Notes: generated from the letters alone by a model not told the origin. DNA of 64,000 nucleotides from Volvox africanus (GCA_030268105.1 BSDZ01000027.1:251001-315000); one strand, 5' to 3'. Positions 1 through 13,569 are shown, counted from the first letter of the stretch. A program made the numbers and translations.

Positions 1-1476
1 GGCGAGCTCTGCGAAGAGGCTTCCATGCTTCGGAACGTTTATACCTTTTCTCCTGCACCTTGAACCCCCCACACGTACATTTCCGTACATAGCTGGGACT
101 CACGGCAACAGCCACTTCCTCGATTGCGCATTACACAAGCAATTAGAAAATTGGAAGGGATGTGAGTTACAGTCGTCGTTAAAGCCTTTTCAGCAGCCCC
201 AGGACAAAACACAGGACACCGTGCAGCTCCTCAGAAAGTGAAATCGAATCCGTGCGTAGGCGCCATTTCCCGCTCCCTGCTGCTCCTCCTCCTCCTCTTC
301 ATTCTTCATGAGCCTGCTAACGTTTTTATGACCCCCTCCTCTCAAACCTATTATGGTCCATCTTCCCTTCCAGTAGTGCGGCCCAATATTGTGCCTTAAA
401 TACTGAACTGCCCAACATGAAGGATATCCTGCTCTCCAGCACCTCCCTGGCTAGCTAGATGAGGAACGTCATTCAACACCTGCCATAACCACAACGTTGA
501 ATCCCCCAACCAAACTTTAAATAGCACAGCTTACGGATCCAGCTCTCAAGCCGAGCCAGACCCGGGCTTGCTTGGCACAAAAAGGTGATATTACAAGCCC
601 ACAGGGTTTGTCCATTAATATGACAGTGCGTGGAAAAACGAAACCCTTCACTAAGCCGGATTCCAGTGCAAGGCTGAAGTGTATGACATGGATCGCTAGC
701 TTTCTTCGATCACCGGTATCTACAGCATGCAGTCCGCATTCCGTCCGAATGGGGGGCCCCGAAAGTGTCGATAATCGGGGTGAGGAAATGTTCAGAAACT
801 TATCCGAGTGTGTACGGAAGAAAAGGAAAAAACAAAACAAGATTAACATCTGAGGGAGGGGAAGACAACTTCCGTTCTGAGGGCATATTTGACTGCATTA
901 TTACTTAATGCTTACGCATTCAACACTACGCTCACTAATGCTGCTCCTGCCGCCGCACTGCCGCCATCGAGCTCTGAAACCAAATAATCTGACCTATAAC
1001 CAATTAAGCAACAAACCAACGACCAACAACGCTTTGCGGCAAGACCGCCAATCCAATATTTGTCTTTTTGAGAATACAACTGACCGGGAGCAGAGTTTAT
1101 TGCGCCGTCGATCCGCCAGAGTCTTCTGGACGCTGCTGGTGGTGAGCGCTGAGCCCACCGAATACATGTTGGTTGGAGTCGATCGATTGGGGTGAATCGG
1201 TGGATGACATAGAAGTGAGGGCGGCCCTCTAGATGTAAGGGCAGGGAGAGAATTGAGGCAGCAGGCAGGGCTCTCTACCGCCCGGGTTAGGTAAGGTAAG
1301 GTTAGTGGGCCTGGTGCCTGGTGATGACGATAATGATGATGAATGCCACCACGTGATTCTGACAACTACCAATTACCAACGACCAACCTCTCGCCAAAAC
1401 CTCAACGCCACCTGCTCGTCTCTAGGACCATAATTTAAGTCTTGGTGACCGATGGGTCAGTCCTAGGCGCGCAGTC
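1..1476. other. Intergenic, no gene recognised
   Basis: Short open frames on both strands here have no recognisable motifs and no convincing splice structure. The right part lies downstream of the minus-strand pherophorin-like gene and probably includes its 3' UTR. The left edge may belong to a gene outside the window, but nothing seen proves it. Confidence 0.4.
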
Positions 1477-3820
1477 TTACCAATGCAACTCCACCCGACT
1501 TTCCCCTCCAGGGCGCGTGAGGATTGTCATGCCTCCGCCTCCGCCACCGCCACTACCACCACCACCGCTATCGCGATTGTTGTCACTGTCGCTACTTTTA
1601 CCCCCCGGAACCTCGGGATCGCCATTCGGACTGTTCCCGTGTCGATGGACGGCTTCTGCCCCAGTGGCGGCTGTGGTGGCGGCGGAGGAAGAGGTGGAGC
1701 CGCCGCCCCCGGAGACTTCGAGCACCTCCTCCTCCACCTCCGCCACCATGCCGTCAGGCCGTACAAGCCGATGGCGGATCGCGTGGCTTCGCAACGTCGC
1801 GCCGCCGCCACCGCCATCTCGGTTGGCATCACCGTTGACGGCTGTGTCTGATCCCTTATCGCCGCCGCCGATGTACGACGTGCTGCCGCTGATGCCATCG
1901 GGCCGAGCACCGCTGCTGCCACCATCTACGTCACCAATCAGGCGGCCGTTGGCGCCGCCAGTCATGATCGAGCCCCCGACCCATGGGTCACTACCCCGAA
2001 GTCGCCAGGTCGTAGCCAGAAGCTGTCCGCCTCCCCCCCCACCCCCTCCGCCTCCCCCACCACCGCTAGTACCTCCCCCCCCTCCGCCTCCGCCTCCCCC
2101 TCCGCCCCCCCCAGGGCCCCCTCCTCCACCACCCCCTCCTCCCCCTCCGCCTCCTCCACTCGGTCCGCTGCCGCTACCACCATCATCAACGGGTAACTGA
2201 CACGTCAAGCAACACTTCGACGCTTCCCTCAGCTTGTCTTCGTATGATACAAGGCAGTAGCTCCTACTAGCGGCGCTGCTGCTGCCGCACAGCTTCGACA
2301 GGCTGTTGCATGGTGGCTGTAGCATGATGCAGAGGCGCGAATCCAACACCGACCAGTAATCTAGGCTGAGACCTTGGATTCGGAGCCGTACGGAGGATGG
2401 CGTGTGGGAGGCGTTGACGATGTAGACGTCGCCGGCGAGGTCCTTGCCGTTGAGCGTGACGGCGGTGATTGAGTCCGCGCAGAGCGGGTCTGCGGCCATG
2501 GGGGTATAGACCCATGGGTCGGTGCAATCGGCAGGAAGGAGGGATTTTGGAATGCCAACGGGCCCGGTCAGAGGAATGGGGGAAGATTCATATCGGGTAC
2601 GGTTGTTACGAAGTCGGTTGCAAGATCTTCATAATAACCAATTATTTCGCTAATAAGATTCATACTTGAAATCAAGTAGGGGTTGAGTAGCGAGGGGTCA
2701 CAAATCCGAGGGGCCGGCAAGCGACGTCAACGCATGGGGCGTATGGGGAACGAGGAACCATTACTTGTGCCCAGGTAGCGGTAACCGCGTAATGCACCCG
2801 TCGCTTAATGCACCCGTTGCCGCCATGCAGTTTGCCTTCACGGACACACCCCATCATTTTGCTGTATCCGTTTTGATTCGTTACACCCCGGCGGGTCCGC
2901 TGTCGTCGTCGTTTCTCTGTACGAGTAAGCGCCTCAAGCGCTGAAAGCCCTTGAAGGCAGATGAATGCTAAAGCTCAAAGGCTCACCGATAGCAATCTCT
3001 ATTTGGCGCAGATGCCTGGCCAGCGCTGCACAACATGGAGTCCGGTAGGAGGGAGCGAAACAACCCGTAGCCACCAGTGTGAGACAAATATTGATGGCGC
3101 CGCCCTCCACCCCCTGGACTGTGTTCGGCGGTCCTAATCTATCGTGCAGAATGCCGCTACTGCCACTACTGGCGTCGGCTGACGTGGCCAACCAAGCCAC
3201 GGAAGACTCGGCAGCCAAGGCGCCCATAGTGGGGCTGTCTCCGTACACCGGGTCCATACTGGCGATATACATGTTGTAAGGTGCCGTACAAGTGGTGTCC
3301 ACGCAGCCTCGGGCCTCCAAGCCTGTCAGATGTGCCCAGGAGCGGGCACTCGCCGTCTGGACCCGCTGCTCCCGTTGTCGCTGTCGTTCCTGTTCCTGTT
3401 CTCGGAGTTGCTGCTGTTGCTGCCGATGTTGTCGTATCCCTTGCGGCTGCTGCGGCAGCGCCTGCCCAAATGTGAATTGTTCCAGATGCGCCGGGACGGA
3501 CGTTCCAGCATGCGCGGGCGATCTGTTCGTGACAGAATAATCAGCGTTGCTATTCAACGACGGTGTTGACAACCACGGAACTGGTGTCCGAAAAAGGGGG
3601 AAACAACAGGATGGCCGTTAGTTGTTGGTCACGGCGCGGAGACGACTCAAAGGCAACCAATATTCCACAATTTGCGCATATCTTAGCTATCTTTATGAAA
3701 GTTTGATGACGTACATTTATGAAGCCATCCAGGCAAGGGTTTAGCGCCCAACAACGGAAGGATAAGCAGCAACCCTGTGGTCCAATTGGCGTAATAACGT
3801 AGCCTTCGAAAGATTTTCAT
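1477..3820 (-). CDS. Pherophorin-like secreted extracellular-matrix protein, 3 exons, about 570 aa
   Basis: Exons 3820..3715, 3580..2987 and 2489..1477 join in one frame through GT-AG introns (106+594+1013 nt = 571 codons, stop TAA). Exon 1 starts with a Met-Lys, has a Leu/Ile-rich stretch and reads as a signal peptide. Exon 2 contains a Gln/Arg-rich segment (RQQQQQLREQEQERQ region) and ends in the pherophorin-type motif NICLTLVATGC followed by PCCAAL and QIEI. Exon 3 opens with DPLCADSITAVTLNGKDL and has CIMLQPPCNSLSKLC and a CC pair, the usual second half of a pherophorin domain. Pherophorins are hydroxyproline-rich glycoproteins of the volvocine cell wall and matrix. Oddly, the tail after the second domain is poly-Gly/Ser instead of poly-Pro; the Pro-rich reading lies antisense. 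The exon 1 choice is inferred from the signal-peptide character and the splice phase. Confidence 0.75.
2028..2165. repeat. CCTCCG/CCCCCT low-complexity tract coding poly-Gly
   Basis: A C-rich, purine-poor tract on the plus strand. On the minus strand it encodes the Gly runs of the pherophorin-like protein. It is likely to vary in length between individuals and to be hard to sequence. Confidence 0.85.
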
Positions 3821-4767
3821 GCCAAATCTGATATCTGCAACTTGATTCATTGAAGCTATCTCGCTATTGGTCGGCGTTAAGCACAAAGTGAAAGAGACCG
3901 CACCATGGCCGAAGCCCTTGGATCTTGGCTCAGGAATACGGAATACTTATATAAAGCAACAGTTCACCAATTCACGCAGGCAGGTTGATTTGTAGCGCAT
4001 CCGTGGAGTCGAAAACGTCGCAATCGTATATACGTGGACGTATAGCTCCGCTCTGCGGGAATGTTATGTTCAATATCGAGCCAACGAGAACGAAAATAAA
4101 TTTAATACCGAAGACCCGAATCCCAGAGTCTTAGCCTCAATGCTCCGGAACCAAAGATTAGCATGATGCCAACAGCCCTTTTCTTTAATACCCACTGCCA
4201 TCACCAACTTCGAAACCGCTGCATTACTCATCCCGCTGCCATTACGGAGAGTCACTCAGCTATGGGCATCTTTTGGAAACGGCACGTGGTTGAGAGAGCC
4301 TGGTGACAGCAGGTGATGCTTACTAATTAAACACCGTGCGGGCGAAATCATGGATTACGTACTATCGACCGGGCACTTTGCCATGGTATTTGCATGAGTT
4401 ACCGCAGTTCTAGCATTGGGAGAAGGGTTGCCAACACCTTGTCGGGGATACCCTGCTATCGGGGGCCTGGGGAGCGGGGTGCCGCAACTCTATGAATGGC
4501 CTTCGATCTTTAAGTGCCTACAATAGGCTTTCTGCCAGTTTATAGGTATTACTGAGCTTATATCGAACTCAAAGTTAACATGGCGGGTAGGTGAGATAGG
4601 CGTAGCTCGCTTGATGTGGCTTCGGAGCATGTCCTTTAAATGTTTTCAGTCCAGTCCCTCCACTTGCTAATAAGTTGCCTTGAGCATAGGAAATTCATAC
4701 TTGCCACGGGCGTAAGTTCTAGTGCTGCTTGCCTTTATATCGGTATTGAAAAATACCGTTAAACGGG
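3821..4767. other. Divergent intergenic region between pherophorin-like and MATE genes
   Basis: The two genes are transcribed away from each other, so this 0.95-kb stretch should hold both promoters and 5' UTRs. I see no further coding motif and no clear repeat. No TATA box could be assigned with confidence. Confidence 0.5.
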
Positions 4768-7700
4768 ATGGCTGATGAACCAAACGTGCCATTGTTGGAG
4801 AATGGTGAACCGTCGCTTGTGAAGGGAGCCTGGAAGCGGGAGTTGCGTTCCATTTTCATGTTGGCGCTTCCATGTATCGTGACCACTTGCAGTTCTCAGG
4901 TCAGTGTCCCATAAGAACCGTTCCTTGGAACTTCTAAAAGGGAGTTTGTTCCCTTAGATAGGCAAGCAAAGAAACAATCATGTTGCATTTAACAATGGGC
5001 CCGTCCCCAACCGTGGTCGCGAGCACGTGCTAACCGATCGAAATCGCTATCCCTTGATTTGGGTCCTCAGACTATGGTTGTTACTGACCAGATATTCGTT
5101 GGGCACCTCGGTGTCACGCAGCTGGCCGCAGCTGCACTTGGCAACACGGTGAGCCATGGTGAATCCCTCCCAGCTAGCTCCCGCGAACCATCGCACATAC
5201 GAGTTGGAAGTGCATGTAGTCTGTGCATATCTGCGTTTGATTAACCTAATGCACGTGGTATGGTTTTACACTCAGGAAAGAAGCTATTGCCGACAGATCA
5301 CTGAAAAGTGCAGTAGCACTCGGCAAGCCCTTCGTGCTTCGCACCGACCTCCCACTTGTACACCAAACTAAGGGTTTGCCTTGCGCTGTGCTGTCCTGTC
5401 TCAGTACTTCAACCTGATGTGGTTTTTTCTTCTGGGCTGTTCGACCGCGTTGGACACCCTAGGAAGCCAAGCATACGGTGAGGTGGTTGTGAGGCACCGA
5501 TGGTTTGGTGAAATTGATAGCTAGGGACATTTCCTGTTTGACTTTTATAGAAAGGCGCAAACCTGATCGTGATCATTCCATGCAAAATGACTTTGAGGAA
5601 AGGCCCAACAGGAAAAGCTTCTGGGGCTCGTTTTGATGCTGGTGCAGGTTTTGGTTCTGTTGTCGTTAGTTTGGATAAGCGTTGCTTCGATGTTTCCCAA
5701 ACGTATTCCGTCCTGTACCCCGGCACAGGCGCCAACGACTATAGCTCTCTACTGACGTGGACGTATACGGCAATAGTGGTGCTCAGTGTCCTGTGTGGCG
5801 CCATGGCGGTACGGCGAATAATATACAGCATTCAAAGCTCGACCTACTCCCCTGTCTCCGGAAACGTTGGAGTGCGGACGTGTTTGTCCGAGGTTACAGG
5901 CTGAGGCTCTATCTTACAGCGCTTGTGTGATGTCGTAGGGCTTTTCCTAACCTTCTTCCTATTATACGCATGCTTTGCCTTACCAATGGGAAGGATTCAA
6001 GGGGCACCAGTTAGTTGTTCTCCCACTCCTGCCCTCGCTCCTCACCTCTTTGTGCATGGATTGGGGCCGCAGGTGGGATTGTGGTACGCTCGGGAGGTTG
6101 CGATTTTCCTGTTCCTGCAGACTCCAGAAGTAGCTGAGCAAGTAGGGCTGTTTTGCCGCTGGCTCATCCCTGGTCTGTGGCCTATGGTGCGTGGGTGTCT
6201 GGGTCTTGGGGGGCCTAGATAGGCATACGTGTCATGAGTGCAGAGAGGAGAACATCTCCCAATGAGAGATGTTTGGAAGGAAAGGAGCAGGAGTGGTGCA
6301 GCGGGGCTGTTCGTCTATATGTGTCTGTCAGGGGCCTTATGGAGACGACGAATTGCTTCTGATCAGTTTTTTCAAATCAGGAACCCCCCCGGTCGGACCT
6401 GGCCCTGCAGATGTGGAGTGTGGTGCTCATGAAGTTCATGCAGACACAGAACTGCATGGTGCCACCTGCGCTGGTGGCCGCGGCCACATGTGCCTTCAAT
6501 GTAGCGAGCAACGCCGTCTTCGTGCACTACCTGGGCTTCGTTGTGAGTCTGTCTTCCCGGTGACAGTGATCTTGCGTAGGGATTTGCGTAGGAAAGGGAA
6601 TTGGGTGTCGGGGGCTTGGCAGCAGCGGGAAGGGGAAGATAGGCAAGGATTCACGTGGGGAGGAGGAGAGCAGAGTTTGAGGCAGAAGGAAAGCATTGCT
6701 TACATGGCAGGAATATGAGATAGGGGAGGAGGAAGAAGCTTTATCTCCACATTCCCACATCTAGCCACCCCCATTCCAATCACCATTTCACCGTTGGCTG
6801 TTCCCGTTCCCAGAATCGTTTTCAAATTCGTTCGTTTACCATTACCGTTTTTTAACGTACCGCACGTGGAATAGCTGCTGTTTCTATGCCCATCGGAGGA
6901 ACAAGAGCAGCCCTTGGAATAGTTCAGCAAATCACGGTATGCCACGGAGCTAAAGTCCAAGTAGAAGTAGCAGATGATGATTTCGGACATACGGCTTTAC
7001 CCTTTAAGAAGTTCTTTACTCGTTTACACCTCCCCACGAAATATCCGCCTTCCGGAACCCGCCCACATACACCCTTCGTACGCTCACGCCCCCTTAATGC
7101 CCGCAGGGTGCTCCAATCGCAACCACCGTGTCTCGTTTTGTGCAGTTGTCTGCGTATTTGGCTGTGGTCCTGGGGCTACAGCACAAGTACCATCCAGGCG
7201 GCTGGGGGCGCTGGATGGCCCGCAGCAGGCGCTGCTGGTCCAAGGCTTGTTCCCCCCGCGTACTAGCCATGTTCCTTCAACTCGGCCTCTCAGGTAGGGT
7301 TTTGGGGTTTTAAGGTTTTAGGGTTTTAGTATAGTATTGCGTGGACGCCCGTGAGGCCTCTGTTGAGGACGTAAGGTAACGAAAGAACCTTGCAAACCTT
7401 CCCGCGGCACGCGACATCGCAGGGGGCTGCATGCTGGCGCTCGAGGCCGGCAGCTTCGATATCACAACTGCCTTCGCAGGCGCACTGGGGATTCAGATCG
7501 TGTCGGCGCACTCCACACTGCTGGGGATCTGCACCTACACCTTCATCAGCTTCCCGTTTGCGGTGGCGACTGCGGGTACCCGGAGGGGAAGGGAGGGGAC
7601 ACGCTCGCATGCATCACGGTTTTCGTACGTGCACATGCTTGGATGGATGGATGGATGGATGGATGGTCTGACGATGCGATTCTTTGCGCATGTGCGTATA

Positions 7701-10330
7701 TGAAGTACGCGGATGTGTTAGTCATATACGCGCATACGAGTTATATGTGTTTACGTGTTTTTACGTGTACAGGCAAACATGCATGCATATAGTATATATA
7801 TATATATGTGTGTGTGTGTGTATTTGTATTTGTGTGCTCGCATGTGGGCACCGTATTTGGTTCAGCCTGGCAGTGGCTTCTAGATGCGGCAACTGGCTTT
7901 CCCGAAAACGACGACCACAGAGGAAGTACACGGTAGATGTGGACAAGCTTACGCGCTCAGAACGTGCCGATCCATCTATTACATGCCCTGTTTCCTCTTC
8001 CCCATTTGTCCTCCTTCCTTCCAGCCACCATCCGCGTGGGTAACCTCCTGGGGGCCGGTCTTGCCCAACAAGCCTCATTGGCAGCCACCTTGTGCGTCAT
8101 CAGCGGGACGCTGTTCCAGGTGGGCACGGTTGAGTAGAAAACTCCAGGACGGGGAGGGAGAGGGAGAGGCAGGGAGAGCGAAAAGGAAACAGGAACGGAC
8201 CGATGGGGGGCCATGCGAGTTGCAAGGATACTGCTGACCAGTTTGGTATCTGAAGGGACCGAGTCCTTACGCAACGACCCTGCAGCAGCAATCCAGTAAT
8301 CTCGTCATGCGGCTTTTCGCATTCATGCCACTCCATCCACTTTGAAATCCATCACCCGCCTAAGTACCGTTTATTTTCTCGTTCGTGGTGTTTTAATTTC
8401 CCCCCTCACTCACATCATGCCACTCACAGTTCTGGTTTGTTGCCAATCCACAAACTGAGTTCTGAACAGGGTACCTGCGGCGTCGTCATGTTCTTGCTCC
8501 GGTCCCACTTGGGCTACATCTTTACCTCGGATCCCGATGTGGTGTCCATCGTGTCGTCCATCGCGATCTTCGGAGTGGCGTTCCAGGTGGGGTTTCGGAG
8601 CCGGACTATATGATCTCGTGCTTAAAACACCGTTTATGGGATAGCAGCTGTGCACCCGGGGGGGGGGGTTCGGAAGGAGACGGGTTCTCGTTGGGCAAGC
8701 AGTTCCCCGGTAGTGAGGCGAACCTAGGGGTGGACGGAAGGGGAGGCGACGGATGAGTAGTTTTGGGAGCTTTGGGAGTAAGAGGGTGCCTTAAAGGAAC
8801 TTGATGCTATATTACACTCTCTCCTCCTCCGACGGTGTGTGCATGTGCAATCCCTTGCGTTTCTATTTCGGCCACTACGTACTCCGCCAGAGGAAAGGAA
8901 TTACCTACACGTCTACATCCCTCGTCGCCATCCCTAGTGGCACCCCGAAATATGGACGCGTTCCGACTAAGTAAAATGGTGTACAACCCTTCCTGATATA
9001 CAGCACAGCCGCCTGGCTCTTCAGTGCAAGTGGTGTTCGGCTCCACATTCTATGGGGTCTACCAAGTCGGCCAACTTCGACACACACGTCTGCGTCAGCT
9101 CTTCTTGCTAGACCCCATCCATTTCACTCCTCTCACGGACTCTACCCTCCATTCCCTGAAATCCATCCGTCTGTAGTTTTGTGACGGCGCTTTTGGCACC
9201 AGCCAGGGGGTGCTTCGTGGAATGGGACGTCAGCACCAGCTCATGTTCTACAACCTGGTTGGCTTCTGGGTCATGGGAGTGGCATTCGGCTGGTGGTTGA
9301 CGTTCAAGGTGCGAAGCCGCCTCTGCACGCACATCACCACCCATAAAGGTGTGCATATGACATACAAAGTCTCGTTTCGTTGTGGTTACATAAACGCGCA
9401 CGGCAAGATGATATTGCACTCCGGAAAGAGATGCACGCTCCCCATCCTTCCTTCAGCTTTAGCGATATCTATCATGGAAGACGGGTACATAGTTATTACA
9501 TCAGGTAATCAGCTACTCAGCCCTTTTTCCCTCCACCCCTTCCCAAACTCGCACGCCCTTTACACCTCCTACTCGTGCACAGGCCCGCTTGGGCCTTATG
9601 GGTCTCTGGATCGGCATCGACACCGGTGACCTGGTGGCTGCCGGGCTGTGCGTCATCACCTGGCTGTTGGTGAACTGGAAGGCGGAGGTGTCCAATGCAC
9701 AGGAGCGCATGACTATCAGTGAGTGCTTGTGGCTCAAGGTGGACGAGATAGAGAAGGGCGATTGGGAAAGGGGAGTGGGGAATGGAGTTCGGGAACTTGT
9801 AGATGCAGATTGCAGCTAACCCCGAGACACTCTGATTAGCAGAACTTTATTTAAGGGGCGTAAGGAGAGGAGTAAGAGGAAGTAGCAGGAGCACCGGATA
9901 TCCATACCTTTCAGGACAGTTCGTTGGGAATCATTACCGTAGATCACTTGCAAGAAGCGCATTGGATGCTAACCCAAGTATCGAACATCCAAAAGAGGGA
10001 CAGGAGAGGGACTTTGGAATACCTTAAGTATGAAACAGAAAATGGAGTTCATTTATCAGTGCACCATTTCCTTTTCTCGCTGTACGACCAGCTCACGACC
10101 GCGGAGCCGACGTGGGGCACGTGGAGGGAGAGCCCGACGATTGGCACGACTTCTTGCTGCCGTACAAGCACGCGTCACTGGTGACACACGGTAATGGTGA
10201 TGGTGAGGGCAGCAGTGGCGGCGGCACCGCCTTCGACCCGTTCAACGAGGGTCCCACGGCCCAGTCGGCAGCCACCAAGTACCCGTACGGCTCACCTAGG
10301 TTTTCCAGTCCCCGCTTCCGGGGCGCTTAA
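4768..10330 (+). CDS. MATE-family multidrug/organic-compound efflux transporter, 13 exons, 555 aa
   Basis: Exons: 4768-4899, 5071-5148, 5405-5477, 5729-5808, 6073-6186, 6411-6542, 7107-7293, 7423-7575, 8025-8119, 8470-8586, 9177-9308, 9583-9718, 10092-10330. They total 1668 nt (555 codons plus TAA). All introns are GT-AG and all phases agree. Family signatures in order: VGHLG after the first helix, ALDTLGSQAYG (MATE motif ALDTLCGQAYG), RWLIPGLWP, MQTQN, GAPIATTVSRFVQL, TTAFAGALGIQIVSAHST, IRVGNLLGAG (equivalent of RVSNELGAG) and GVLRGMGRQ. MATE proteins are 12-helix membrane antiporters that export cationic compounds, flavonoids or citrate using H+ or Na+. The hydrophilic C-terminus (after about residue 500) is rich in Gly, Ser and Pro and is probably cytosolic. 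Start: first ATG with an acidic N-tail before helix 1. The substrate cannot be inferred. Confidence 0.93.
7641..7667. repeat. (GGAT)n microsatellite in a MATE intron
   Basis: About 7 copies of GGAT in the intron after exon 8. Further along the same intron, around 7793-7822, (TA)n is followed by (TG)n. Confidence 0.9.
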
Positions 10331-12309
10331 ATAGGTGATCAGCAGGGGTGCTTGCCTGTATTTGATTTGGTAAGCTTACTAAAGGGAGCGGTCGTGGTGA
10401 AAACAACATTAGCGGTCTGATGAAACCTTTTCAGAAAGAGTAAGTGTCAAAATGGCATCACTCCGGCAATTATCTGGCAGCGCAGACCGCATTTCTGCTA
10501 ATATTCCCGTGATCCTGTTTCGCTTGGCTAGCAGGACGTTGCTTACCGTTAGCTTGGGTGCTCGTGAGACATTAATGATACTGTGTGTGCGTGAACGTGT
10601 GTGCATTTGTTTGTATACCGCATACAGTGCAGCTGTTGTTTGGAATACCGGCACACAGAAGAAATCGCAACTTTAATATTGTTGTCGCACTGTGCGGAGT
10701 CTGCTGTCAAGCCGTTTGCACAGCCGTTTTCCTGGCTGAGTCAGTTAGGAGTCGGTTGGATGCGATAACTGGAACGGATAACTGGAAATGTTCTGCGCAT
10801 GAGACAGGAGGAACATAATCTTAACACCTGCAGAGAAATCAGCAGAGACATTTAATCGCGAACCATCCAAAGAACAGATTGTAACTCATGTTTAGTTGGT
10901 CCCTAACCAATTTGCATACGATGTTTGTTCTGTACACGCCCCCGCACTCAATGGTCTGGTCTTTAAGTTATTTATGTATGTGTTTGAGACAATAGATATA
11001 CTTCCATCCTTGGAATGCTTTGGATTATTCATCGTGGCTCTGAATGCGGATAAGGACCTGATTGAGCGGAACACACGCACACAATCCAGGTGTGTATCCC
11101 CCAGGCTTCTCGCCCCAGGGGGTGCATCTGATCCAAGTGCTGGAACCTTCGTTGCCCTCTCTGTGATGCATTCTATGTGATCTCCTATGCATGTTAGCAC
11201 CTCTGAAAAGTTAAATTCAATAACGCCAACGAGGCATTCGACCCATCAGTTCGATTTTATTTAATCATCTTTGGGGACGGTGCTCGTTCCATCCAGCGTC
11301 TCGGGGACCTCACCCAATAGACCTACAGGTAAAGTGTATTCACGCACTGATCCGTGCGGCAGGAGTTATGCAAATCATTGTCGCGACGGATGGTGTTACT
11401 GGACTTAGGTAGCAAGTACCGGTGTGCGAGAATATAATAATTATGGTTCAATTAATAGTGCGAGCTCTATACCCGAGCGGGGATTCAATTCGCTGGCCCC
11501 GTTGGCTTAGTTGATGGGTCGCAATTGTGACCCGGAGGAGCTCTTTTATACCGATAGGGCTGTACGGCATGGAAATGTCGAAAGGTGAGAGGCAAAGCTA
11601 AAGAGCTCGCCGATTAGCTAATGATGATCTGAATAAGATTTAGATCGTTCTTTATAAGTTGGCGTTCTTTGATATATGTCGGTGAAGTCTGATGGCGTTC
11701 GCAGGCCCAATTATGGGTCGTACGACACTGGAGTCGAACAGATTTCTTAGCGATGATGAGGCAAGTGACCTTTGTCACTTGGCTCTAGAAGCGTTTGTAC
11801 TTCTTGAGCTTAAACGACCACCTTTTTATGCCCTTTTCTTTATAGATTGTAACGACGTGAGTGCCTTCCATGCCATTCTGCCCGATCGATCGTAAGGCTT
11901 AACTTCCAAGCCGCAGCCAGCAGCAGCCACTTTCTGCAGCCGACGATCGGACAGGCAGCTGGAGACAGCTCAACGCGAGTTCCCTTCAAGACCTTCAAGG
12001 CCATGGCCTTCCCCTTCAGTTCTCGCTTATTGCACTTAATACGTTGTCGGTATGGTAATCTGGCGTGACCTCATCATAGTACCAGATCTGTCATCCCTTC
12101 ATATTACCCTGTATTAAACCAAGGTGAGTAACCAAATCTAGGGACCGTACTTGTGTATGTAACGAACGGTGCAAAGTGCAATGTGTATGCAAAAAGCTGT
12201 TGTATATGGCAGTACGTATACTCCCTTGCTACCAGATAGATGAGGGGCCAACCTCGCTCATTTGCCCGTGGAGACCAACCTGCAGACACAAAAAGGACAG
12301 CAGACAATG
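10331..12309. other. MATE 3' flank and intergenic DNA
   Basis: No gene recognised. TGTAA, the polyadenylation signal of chlamydomonadalean genes, occurs near 10879, about 550 bp after the MATE stop, which would give an ordinary 3' UTR length. The assignment is tentative because the motif is short. A 67-codon open frame at 11692-11895 has no recognisable feature. Confidence 0.4.
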
Positions 12310-13158
12310 TGTTGTATCTCTCCTCTGTTTTGCTCATAAAGTGTCTGCACGTCTGGGACTTAGACACTAGCACAGAAGCGCTTGCAAGTACAACAAAGCA
12401 CTCGGAAGCAGCAAGAGACAGCAGAAGACTTGAGAGCAAGGAAAGATATAACTTGCAATGATCAAAGGATGCAATGATATGATCGGCCGTCAGACCCAGC
12501 GGGTGGTGATCATCATTCGGCTGATGGCGAAGCTCAGGCTTGGCTTGGGCCGCAATAGCAGAACGAATAGCAATAGTCCGATTGAACACAGGCGTGTTTC
12601 GATAGCAAACAAAAATGTTCTGCTTCATATGGCCATCCTCGCATCTATTGTACATCTATTGTACGTGCGATATCGATATGCAGTACAACTCACACTAGGA
12701 GGCCAATCCTAAGTGTGATAAACCCTAACGCAGGGCTTCGATATCCGCGTATTCCGACAATTAAGCCTTCATGGCGTCCGCAAGATGCAAGGGTCCGAAT
12801 AGAAGTATTCGGTTGCCAATTAGCTACCACAACTTAGATGCTCATCACACTCACACATCACGTATGCCAGCGATAGCGTAATAATATAAAAGATATTATT
12901 GCTTAGTAGTTCATGTCATAATTATGTAGTGCGCCTATGCTCCTCCAAGCATTCGTATGTTAGGCGTATCAGCTATGCAGCTGGTAGTGTGATGTGACAA
13001 GTCGCAATGCATGGCGTCAAACTAGCTAAATATATGCAATTATATTCATAATTAGTATGCATTTATTATGTTCGCTCATCGCCTTGTAGGGTCACATTCA
13101 CCTACGCGTAGAGTCGCATTGACCTACACATAGGCGGTAATCGAACCGTAATACAACA
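12310..13158. repeat. Solo LTR (849 bp), relative of the Ty3/gypsy LTR at 20012
   Basis: Begins TGTTGTATC and ends ATACAACA. Blocks are shared in order with the gypsy LTR: the GCAGAAGACT/AAGGAAAGAT block, GGCCGTCAGACC, GATGCAAGGGTCCGAAT, the AT-rich hairpin near 12876-12902 and the terminal GAACCGTAATACAACA. There is no internal coding sequence, so it is a recombination remnant. Flanking 5-mers (CAATG left, GAATA right) do not match. The insertion may be old or rearranged. Confidence 0.75.
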
Positions 13159-13216
13159 GAATACCCCATTTGACCGCTCTACTGGTGGAAACAAAAACAA
13201 ACGGACCTCTACATCC

Positions 13217-13549
13217 ATGACCTTAATAAGGGAATATCAAGCACCTGCCCAAAGAAACATTTGTGAGGCAAACCAACAACACCATGCTACCTGGCAAATG
13301 ATTGGCAGAATGATACACGATACACGATACAGGCTCCTATACAATGCCAAGCTCAAGAAACTCCATGGACGTGGTGCGGTTGGAAACTGTCCCATCTGTC
13401 GCACTTACAATAAAGAGGGCCCCATGATGACCAACTCGTGGGGCCCAATGACGCACTAGGTGGATGCAAGCAACCACCCTGCCAGGAAGGGACTGTATAT
13501 CAACAGACACAATCAAGCTGCAGGGCTGATTGCAGATTGCCTTCACAAT
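13217..13549 (+). pseudogene. Remnant of an unidentified mobile-element protein, cut by the palindrome
   Basis: The open frame reads through CPICRTYNKEG (a CxxC pair), then one in-frame TAG, then RHNQAAGLIADC just before the palindrome boundary. A CxxC block followed by a His and an RHN-A motif is common at the C-terminal end of LINE-like proteins, so this is probably an older retroelement in which the palindromic element landed. The exact family is not recognised. Confidence 0.35.
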
Positions 13550-13569
13550 CACTATGACAACAGATTCGT

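Noticed and set aside
1442..2200. Plus-strand Pro-rich ORF of 252 codons
   Set aside because: It is the antisense of the Gly-rich exon of the pherophorin-like gene, which has conserved domain motifs, a signal-peptide exon and closing splice phases on the minus strand.
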